From NCBI GenBank assembly GCA_031254675.1, contig JAIRTV010000350.1, positions 1 through 8,869 on the forward strand: a DNA stretch of 8,869 bases, written 5' to 3'. Below the pieces are notes generated by a model, which saw nothing but the letters and a program-made list of their open reading frames with translations, was not told the DNA's origin and searched no databases. Every line of letters starts with the position of its first letter. The stretch's first letter is position 1. Origin of the DNA: Planctomycetaceae bacterium (GTDB lineage: Bacteria; Planctomycetota; Planctomycetia; Pirellulales; Thermoguttaceae). The position numbers were made by a program, and so were the translations under genes. Below are positions 1 to 5,382 of the stretch, one piece after another.

Positions 1-191
1 CATTTTGTGCAGAACACAAAACACCAACAGCAAACGCGACAGCAATCGCAGAAAATTTGAGTTTTTTGAGAAAATTCTTGGTTATGCTAGAATAGAAGTT
101 GGCACAACCTGTGGGCGCAGTTTCATACAGGTAATTACCTAAATTACCCCCCCCCCCCCCAGCTTTTCAACCTTTTTACTTTTTTCTTCAT
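1..191 (-). CDS. N-terminus of exported protein, poly-G-interrupted, runs off left edge
   Basis: A partial gene too short and too broken to appear as one open frame. ATG at 191-189 follows a strong Shine-Dalgarno AAAGGAG (203-197) with a 5-nt spacer. It reads MKKKVKRLKSW and then enters 14 G. With 14 G the frame hits TAA directly after the tract. With 13 (or 16) G it continues as Gly residues, NLGNYLYETAPTGCANFYSS, then a classic signal peptide: basic ITKNFLKKLK, hydrophobic FSAIAVAFAVGVL, and a possible cleavage site CSA/QN at the window edge. The signal-peptide frame has no ATG, GTG or TTG of its own downstream of an in-frame stop, so the frame-corrected reading best explains both the ribosome binding site and the signal peptide. 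The roughly 36-residue extension before the signal peptide is unusual and recalls extended signal peptides of large secreted proteins or autotransporters (inference). The mature protein lies outside the window and its function is unknown. The G count may be real phase variation or a homopolymer assembly error. Confidence 0.6.
147..160. repeat. Homopolymer of 14 C (14 G on the coding minus strand)
   Basis: An uninterrupted run of 14 C. On the minus strand it falls after codon 10 of the left-edge gene. Long poly-G tracts near the 5' end of surface-protein genes slip during replication and act as on/off switches in several bacteria. Here the observed length is out of frame, and loss of one G or gain of two would restore the frame into the signal peptide. 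Confidence 0.95.
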
Positions 192-196
192 TTGTA

Positions 197-203
197 CTCC
201 TTT
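197..203 (-). promoter_or_regulatory. Strong Shine-Dalgarno that fixes the start of the left-edge gene
   Basis: On the minus strand AAAGGAG ends 5 nt before the ATG at 191. It is as strong as those before the hydrogenase genes and is the main reason to believe translation starts upstream of the poly-G tract. Confidence 0.7.
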
Positions 204-362
204 GACAAATAGTCGTTGTTGAAGATTAGGGACATCCGAATCTCTGATTGAATAGAAAGTTACTAACCAGTTCACCTTCATAGGGTCTTTATCGAAACAA
301 CACACTAAAGAATCATAAAGAATTTTTGATACCTGACATAACCAATAAATCCAGTATATTTT

Positions 363-426
363 ACCAATCCGTTATATTTTATCAAAATTATCTTGATTAC
401 AGAACGAAGAATCAAAACGGATTGGT
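363..426. repeat. Compound hairpin with adjacent T run
   Basis: ACCAATCCGTT (363-373) pairs perfectly with AACGGATTGGT (416-426). Nested against the right arm, TTGATT (393-398) pairs with AATCAA (410-415), which leaves a one-sided 19-nt bulge. Six T follow the right arm on the plus strand, so it could terminate a plus-strand transcript, although nothing on the plus strand obviously leads into it. A structured 5' leader element for the minus-strand left-edge gene is the alternative. Confidence 0.5.
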
Positions 427-522
427 TTTTTGAAGTTTGTTTCGGGATTTATTGAATGTTTTGAGCATAGAATTTCTTTGGCATCGTGTATCTTTTATTA
501 GTTTTCATCTTGACTACAGAAC
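390..522. repeat. Short direct repeat pair (16 nt, one mismatch)
   Basis: ATCTTGATTACAGAAC at 390-405 and ATCTTGACTACAGAAC at 507-522, same orientation, 117 nt apart, differing at one base. The first copy forms part of the inner stem of the hairpin at 363-426. It could be a pair of protein-binding sites or a remnant of a small duplication. Confidence 0.4.
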
Positions 523-622
523 TTTTGTAAAAGCCCTGTTTGTCAGTATTCCACGATATATTACCAAAAAGCCAAAACACAGATTTTAGTAAAGTTTTTG
601 GAGGGAAAACAGTTATTTGTTC

Positions 623-1798
623 TCAATAATTAACTAATTCCTGATCGTTGTCTTTCATGAGGATATTGAAATTTTCGCATAAAAATAGATAGATGAGCAA
701 CACGGTTGAAACTAAACCGAAACTAATAATCACTTCGCACAGTGTCGGGTAATAAATTTCTCCGGCATCACGAACCATGCCCGTAATCACCACATTCATC
801 CGGTTGGCAAACACGCCAACACTCGTGAGAAAACCATAAACAATAATCCAACCCCGATGATTGATCAACGGAGAAAAAATAATCAGAATCGGTATCACCA
901 CGCCAAATAAATGTTCCAAAATAAAAGCGTAACTCTCAAAACTACCCTCAAAAAGCAAACCCATCTCATTGTGAACAACAAGATCTCCAATCTTCAACAC
1001 CAAATAAAGAAACATCAAACTACCACCAATTCGCGCAAGTATTTTCAGAACATTATTCGGCGTTTTGTGTCCGAAAGCAAAACCAACCAACACCGATTCC
1101 ATCACCAACATTGCCGGTCCAACAAAAAGTGATGATAAAAGAAAAAACAGAAAAATCAGCGGACTCCACCAAAGCGGATGCAAACGTCCATCCGTCATCA
1201 AATAAATCGCACCAAGCGACGATTGGTGTAACGTCGGCAACATCACCCCAACAATCGCAAATATTGGAAAAAAGCGTACAAAAAACCAGTGAACCTGACG
1301 AAAAACTTTTTCGGTAATCACTTCGCCCAATTCCAATACCTGAACAATAAAGTACAACGACACACACCAAAATACCTCAAACAACGCCGATTCATGCCCC
1401 CACGAAACATAAGGACGCCAGAAATTAAACCAACGCCCAATCTCCGTAAAAAGTCCAACAAGCATCAACGTGTAACCAAGAAGCGAAATCAATAAGGTTC
1501 GATGCGAAATTGATTTTAAACGTTCAATATGTAATATGTGAACAAGAAGTGTTGTTCCATATCCGCCCCCCGCTAACGCCGCCCCGGCAAAAACAGCCCA
1601 ACCCTTCCAAAGCCCCCAAGGCCAACGATCACTAAGATTGGAAACCGACTGCAACCCAAACGCAAATCGATACACCATAATCGCCGCCGTCAATAACGAT
1701 AACGAAATCAGAAAAAAACGTAACGGCGTAATTCGGAATGACCAGTGATCATAAGAAATACGAATAAACCACCTCTTAAATTCAATATTAAAATCCAT
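623..1798 (-). CDS. hybB: HybB/NrfD-type membrane subunit of hydrogenase complex
   Basis: An integral membrane protein of the NrfD/PsrC/HybB family that carries electrons between the iron-sulfur subunit and the quinone pool. In HybB-type complexes it may couple this to proton movement (family knowledge). The 391 residues contain about ten hydrophobic helices, near residues 27-47, 62-90, 100-121, 138-158, 172-190, 208-237, 255-275, 290-310, 317-333 and 352-374, typical for HybB length and topology. Family-like stretches include WGLWKGWAVFAGAALAGGGY (61-80) and MLPTLHQSSLGAIYLM (186-201), the latter close to the HybB signature LPTxHQSSLG. It is the last gene of a minus-strand operon, 69 nt after the HybA-like gene. 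The ATG at 1798 has no clear Shine-Dalgarno, unlike its two upstream partners, but no better in-frame start is visible. The symbol is by similarity; the partner hydrogenase here is [FeFe], not [NiFe]. Confidence 0.87.
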   Translation of the reverse strand: MDFNIEFKRWFIRISYDHWSFRITPLRFFLISLSLLTAAIMVYRFAFGLQSVSNLSDRWPWGLWKGWAVFAGAALAGGGYGTTLLVHILHIERLKSISHRTLLISLLGYTLMLVGLFTEIGRWFNFWRPYVSWGHESALFEVFWCVSLYFIVQVLELGEVITEKVFRQVHWFFVRFFPIFAIVGVMLPTLHQSSLGAIYLMTDGRLHPLWWSPLIFLFFLLSSLFVGPAMLVMESVLVGFAFGHKTPNNVLKILARIGGSLMFLYLVLKIGDLVVHNEMGLLFEGSFESYAFILEHLFGVVIPILIIFSPLINHRGWIIVYGFLTSVGVFANRMNVVITGMVRDAGEIYYPTLCEVIISFGLVSTVLLIYLFLCENFNILMKDNDQELVNY

Positions 1799-1867
1799 CG
1801 GATGCTATTGGGTTGGGGTTGTAATAATGTTAAAAAATTTTTTGCGTTCAAAACAGCGTTACTAAAA

Positions 1868-2719
1868 TTATTCGGTTGTTTGGGAACTGTCCTTTTTGAC
1901 CATTTCGACATGTTCTTTGGTTTTGACTTGTTCTTTTCGTTTCGTGAAAAAATAAAGCCCCGTCAAAATCAACGCCCATATCGCACCAAAAATTGGTGTT
2001 GAATGCATGTAGGTTGACGTGTACGAAGGAATCGGTTTTTTGGGAACATCCATCTTGAAACCAAGTTGCGCAAACGGCGTATCAGAAACATAAATCCATG
2101 ATGTTCCGCCTGCTTCTTCTTCGCCGTAAATATGTTGAACGTAACGCGAATCATTGCGAACCAATTCTTTTGCCTCCGCCAACAAATCGTCGCGGTCACC
2201 GAACTTCATTACATTCGTCGGACACACCGAAACACAAGCCGGTTGCTGACCTTTCGCAATACGATTGCTACACATCACGCATTTCGTAATCACAGGAATC
2301 GTTTTATCCCACTCAAATTTCGGAATCTTGAACGGACACGCCAACATACAGTAACGACAACCAACACAATTATCGGGATAATAAATCACCGGTCCTGCTT
2401 CTGTTTTTTGAAACGCTTTCGCAAAACAAGAAGACACACACCCGGGTTCTTTACAATGCATACATTGCCGTTTCACAAACCGCCATATTTCACGATTCGC
2501 CTTGTCCGCCGTCTCGGGAACTTGATCGGTCACCGCAACTTTTTGCGGAACACGGAATTTTTGAATCACCGTCCAATTTTCGTCCGCTAACTCGGCTCGT
2601 TCCCCGTTGGTCGCCGCCCGATCATCAATCCATTGGTTCGCGTTGTACATCTTGCAGGCAACCGTACAACTACCACAACCAATACATTTCGTAAGATCAA
2701 CTAATACTCCTCGTGACAT
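1868..2719 (-). CDS. hybA: HybA/FdnH-like four-cluster ferredoxin subunit with C-terminal membrane anchor
   Basis: An electron-transfer subunit linking the hydrogenase to the membrane subunit. Sixteen cysteines form four [4Fe-4S] motifs: C12-C15-C18-C22, C86-C89-C94-C98, C118-C121-C124-C128 and C147-C150-C162-C166, the usual pattern of HybA, FdnH and DmsB-like proteins. A single hydrophobic helix near residues 242-258 (IFGAIWALILTGLYFF) precedes a basic tail, as in HybA and FdnH, and would anchor it. Unlike E. coli HybA it has no N-terminal Tat signal; the protein starts almost at the first cluster. FdnH has the same design and is exported by riding on its Tat-signal-bearing partner, so the adjacent Tat-tagged hydrogenase probably carries it across (inference). 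ATG at 2719 has a strong AGGAGG (2730-2725) 5 nt upstream. It lies 88 nt after the hydrogenase gene and 69 nt before the HybB-like gene. Other NrfC-type subunits are the main alternative family label. Confidence 0.9.
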   Translation of the reverse strand: MSRGVLVDLTKCIGCGSCTVACKMYNANQWIDDRAATNGERAELADENWTVIQKFRVPQKVAVTDQVPETADKANREIWRFVKRQCMHCKEPGCVSSCFAKAFQKTEAGPVIYYPDNCVGCRYCMLACPFKIPKFEWDKTIPVITKCVMCSNRIAKGQQPACVSVCPTNVMKFGDRDDLLAEAKELVRNDSRYVQHIYGEEEAGGTSWIYVSDTPFAQLGFKMDVPKKPIPSYTSTYMHSTPIFGAIWALILTGLYFFTKRKEQVKTKEHVEMVKKDSSQTTE

Positions 2720-2807
2720 GATAACCTCCTAAAATCAATTAAAATAATATTTTGTCTTTGTTGCACCAAAATAATCATAACACCTAAACCAAATCATTTT
2801 CCCTTTT

Positions 2808-4370
2808 TTACTGTCCGCTATCGACTTTATTATTTTTCTCTTTTTTTGTCAGGTGCATACTGTAATTTTCGTAATGGGTATGTAACAGTGTATGGGCAAG
2901 ATGTCCGTTTGGTTCTCCGAGATAATCTTTGTAAACGGTTTTAATTTCGGGGTTGTCGTGACACAGTCGAATTGTTGCGCGTTCATCGACGGAGTAGAGA
3001 GCGTTGATTCGTGCGGAGCGTACTTCGTCGGAGGGCGGCAAGGCTGTTCTTGGTTGTCCGCCGCCGCTAATGCAACCTCCCGGGCAAGCCATAAACTCGA
3101 TAAAATGCCAATTTCCTGTTCCGTTTTGAACTCGTTCCAACACGTTATGCGTATTGCCCATACCGGCAACAACCGCCACACGAACTTCGCCGTGATTGGG
3201 AATTTCGAGCGTTGCTTCTTTCATTCCGGCAAGACCGCGTACGGGTTGAAGATTGAAGAGGAGAGCGGGAGGTTTTTCGCCGGAAATTTGAGCGTAGGCA
3301 GTGCGAACCGCAGCTTCCATTACTCCACCGGTAACACCAAAAATCGCGCCTGCACCGGAATATTCACTTAAAAGATTATCGTAATTGGTTGGGTCGAGTT
3401 TCAACAGGTCAAGCCCGCGCAATTTAATGAGTTTTGCTAATTCGCGGGTGGTGATGACCAGATCGGTATCGCGAATACTGGGATCGCCGATTTTCAAACC
3501 GGAATGATTCATTTCCGGGCGTCCTGCTTCGAATTTTTTAGCGGTGCAGGGCATGACGGCAACAGAGACAATATTTTTCGGATCGATATGGCGTTTTTCG
3601 GCGTAATATGTTTTGATCATTGCGCCGAGCATGGACATGGGCGATTTTGCCGACGACAAATTGGGCAACAGGTCAGGGTAAAAATATTCGCAATACCGTA
3701 CCCAACCCGGGCAACACGAGGTGAATTGTGGGATTGGGGCGTTTAATTTTCCGGTGATACGTTGAACCAATTCGGTGGCTTCTTCCATGATGGTAAGGTC
3801 AGCGGAAAAATTGGTATCCAAAACGGTGTCGAATCCGAGTGCTTTGAGGGCGGCGACTTGGCGACCTTCGACATTACTTCCCGCCGGCAACCCAAATTCT
3901 TCGCCCAATGCGACACGGGTTGACGGGGCGGTTTGGACGACAACATGTTTATTGGGATTCTCTAAGGCGTTGATTAATTCGGAGAGGCTGTCTGTTTCGG
4001 TGATTGCTCCGGTAGGACACCACAGAGTACATTGTCCGCAACCAATACAAGGAATATTATCAATGAGAGGGAGTTCGTAGTTGTACATTACTGTTTCTAC
4101 TTTGGAGCAAACTTCCGCGCATTGACCGCATAAGATACATTTGCGATCATCTCGAGTGATTGACAAATTTCGTGGATCTATTGGAATACGTCCACGGACT
4201 TGCGGTGGCAGGTTCCCATTCCCTTCGTACTGGCTGGGCATCCAACCTTCTCCGCCGGAAGGGTTCCCATTGCAGCCGATTGTACTCGCAACCAACCCTG
4301 TTCCCGCCATTTTAATGAATGATCTTCGGGAGACGTCAATATTAGGTTCGCATTGATTTTTGGGTTCCAT
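2808..4370 (-). CDS. hydA: Tat-exported single-chain [FeFe] hydrogenase catalytic subunit
   Basis: Interconverts H2 with protons and electrons at an H-cluster. The N-terminus has a twin-arginine motif, SRRSFIK (14-20), then a short hydrophobic stretch, so it is predicted to be exported folded. Two ferredoxin-type [4Fe-4S] sites follow: C78-C81-C84-C88 and C108-C111-C114-C118. The catalytic domain has all three signatures: TSCCPGW (217-223), MPCTAKKFE (273-281) and EFMACPGGCISGGGQP (425-440), giving H-cluster ligands C220, C275, C429 and C433. The proton-path residues known from Clostridium CpI appear conserved: C219, E197, E200 and S239. Residues from about 445 to 500, ending in LAHTLLHTHY, match the small-subunit domain, which is a separate protein in Desulfovibrio. 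ATG at 4370 follows GGAGGG (4381-4376) by 5 nt. First gene of the operon with HybA- and HybB-like subunits, implying an outward-facing H2:quinone enzyme (inference). C33 after STIG could be a weak lipobox. No NuoE/NuoF-like partners for electron bifurcation and no maturases are present. Confidence 0.95.
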   Translation of the reverse strand: MEPKNQCEPNIDVSRRSFIKMAGTGLVASTIGCNGNPSGGEGWMPSQYEGNGNLPPQVRGRIPIDPRNLSITRDDRKCILCGQCAEVCSKVETVMYNYELPLIDNIPCIGCGQCTLWCPTGAITETDSLSELINALENPNKHVVVQTAPSTRVALGEEFGLPAGSNVEGRQVAALKALGFDTVLDTNFSADLTIMEEATELVQRITGKLNAPIPQFTSCCPGWVRYCEYFYPDLLPNLSSAKSPMSMLGAMIKTYYAEKRHIDPKNIVSVAVMPCTAKKFEAGRPEMNHSGLKIGDPSIRDTDLVITTRELAKLIKLRGLDLLKLDPTNYDNLLSEYSGAGAIFGVTGGVMEAAVRTAYAQISGEKPPALLFNLQPVRGLAGMKEATLEIPNHGEVRVAVVAGMGNTHNVLERVQNGTGNWHFIEFMACPGGCISGGGQPRTALPPSDEVRSARINALYSVDERATIRLCHDNPEIKTVYKDYLGEPNGHLAHTLLHTHYENYSMHLTKKEKNNKVDSGQ

Positions 4371-4426
4371 TTTATCCCTCCATTGAGTTTGTCTTTTGAG
4401 ATAATTTGCTTCCAGATTTATGACCT

Positions 4427-4454
4427 ATTTTATCCCGCTTTCGATAACTGTCTA
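4427..4454 (-). promoter_or_regulatory. Candidate sigma-70-type promoter of the hydrogenase operon
   Basis: On the minus strand TAGACA (4454-4449, five of six to TTGACA) and TAAAAT (4432-4427, five of six to TATAAT) are 16 bp apart. A start near 4420 would give a leader of about 50 nt ending in the strong ribosome binding site before 4370. AT-rich sequence lies upstream (4465-4510). No operator is recognised. Confidence 0.5.
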
Positions 4455-4776
4455 GGGTGAAAATCGAAAATAAATAAAAATTTATTGATAAAATTTATTT
4501 TTTTCTTGCTATTCTGTTGTTTTTCTCTCTATTTTTTCTATTTTGTGAATTTTGCCATGTTCTGTGTCTTTGGCGTTTCGATTGAACACAGAATAATTCA
4601 ATGACGTAGAAAACACGGGAGAAAAAGAAAAAAAACTTAGGAAACATGTCACGGGATGAACACCGCCTTTTTCCAATTCTTTCGTGAATATTCGTGTTTT
4701 TCTTGGTGGAAATAAAAATAAGAACAAAGAAATTGGTAATATTGAAAATTCCGCTGATCAACGACAAATGTTTTTT
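4455..4776. other. AT-rich spacer upstream of the minisatellite, no gene seen
   Basis: A very AT-rich stretch (4465-4510) is followed by a small inverted repeat, TTCTGTGT (4560-4567) with ACACAGAA (4586-4593), and a segment of TTCGTGTTTTTCTTGGTGG type (around 4681-4710). Sequences of that TTCGTG...GTGG style occur as dispersed intergenic repeats in many environmental genomes (from memory). A GTG at 4684 and an ATG at 4768 open a plus frame into the downstream repeats, but neither has a ribosome binding site. Confidence 0.5.
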
Positions 4777-5154
4777 GAACTCGAATCTGTGCAGATTGAA
4801 CTCGAACCTGTGCAGGTTGAACCCGAATCTGTGCAGGTTGAACCCGAACCGGTGCAGATTGAACTCGAACCTGTGCAGGTTGAACCCGAATCTGTGCAGG
4901 TTGAACCCGAATCTGTGCAGGTTGAACTCGAACCTGTGCAGGTTGAACCCGAACCGGTGCAGGTTGAACCCGAACCGGTGCAGGTTGAGCCCGAACCGGT
5001 GCAGATTGAACTCGAACCTGTGCAGGTTGAACCCGAATCTGTGCAGGTTGAACCCGAACCGGTGCAGGCTGAACCCGAATCTGTGCAGATTGAACTCGAA
5101 TCTGTGCAGGTTGAACTCGAATCTGTGCAGATTGAACCCGAATCGATGCAGATT
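4777..5154. repeat. Minisatellite: 18 tandem copies of a 21-bp unit
   Basis: Eighteen consecutive units, every one exactly 21 bp, plus a partial copy at 5155-5165. The unit is GAAC(T/C)CGAA followed by (T/C)C(T/G)GTGCAG(A/G)TT, with a few private changes in units 11 (4987), 14 (5050) and 18 (5134). Because 21 is a multiple of three and the unit lacks stops, several frames are open. Plus frame 4684-5310 reads E(L/P)E(S/P)VQ(V/I); plus frame 4694-5296 reads NLCRLNP; minus frame 5163-4495 (TTG start) reads FNLHRF(G/E). Of seven variable positions, four are silent in the minus FNLHRF frame, four in the plus NLCRLNP frame and two in the plus EPVQ frame, so the variation does not settle which, if any, is translated. 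None of the frames has a recognisable ribosome binding site, domain or sensible flanking sequence, so I annotate DNA repeats, not a gene. The mix of unit types indicates repeated duplication and gene conversion. Confidence 0.95.
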
Positions 5155-5165
5155 GAACTTCAAAC

Positions 5166-5382
5166 TTTATGTTCGGTTGGCGCACCCGATAGGGACGGAA
5201 TTGCCGCGCGGCAACGGAACACAACGCAACGATGGGAAATTTCGCGTGGAAGCAATCTTGTTGCTCAAACCTGTTTTTGGGGGTCGTATTTTTTGAAAAT
5301 GGAATTATAATAGGCGGAAAATTGTTTTGTACTCGATAATATATTCGATGATTTTGTTTTGATATTGAACCATTAAGAACTG
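5166..5382. other. Spacer between minisatellite and lipoprotein gene
   Basis: About 217 nt. Composition in 5166-5300 is less AT-rich than the surrounding spacers and all three frames are partly open, so it may be a decayed coding end, but I recognise nothing. The last 70 nt are AT-rich and should carry the promoter of the lipoprotein gene; no good -35/-10 pair could be chosen. Confidence 0.4.

Larger units (their letters stand above)
204..622. other. AT-rich spacer without a gene
   Basis: About 420 nt between the ribosome binding site of the left-edge gene and the 3' end of the hydrogenase operon. I see no convincing coding frame. It holds the compound hairpin at 363-426 and two near-identical 16-mers (390-405 and 507-522). 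It should contain the promoter of the left-edge gene, but no clear -35/-10 pair stands out. Confidence 0.6.

Noticed and set aside
540..605. Intrinsic terminator of the hydrogenase operon
   Set aside because: Minus-strand CCAAAA and TTTTGG can pair before CTTTTTGG, but the stem is only 6 bp, AT-rich and has a long loop, so it is too weak to annotate.
2808..4370. Electron-bifurcating HydABC-type or NAD-linked [FeFe] hydrogenase
   Set aside because: No NuoE/NuoF-like subunits adjoin it and the protein has a Tat signal; the partners are membrane HybA/HybB types.
4777..5154. CRISPR array
   Set aside because: The 21-bp units are directly tandem with no spacers.
4495..5163. Minus-strand gene encoding FNLHRF repeats
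   Set aside because: Needs a TTG start two codons after a stop, has no ribosome binding site, and its C-terminal tail looks like translated spacer DNA. Silent variation is no better than in a plus frame.
4684..5310. Plus-strand gene encoding EPVQVEP heptapeptides
   Set aside because: The GTG start lacks a ribosome binding site, most unit differences change the amino acid, and the flanks show no domain. Kept as a repeat only.
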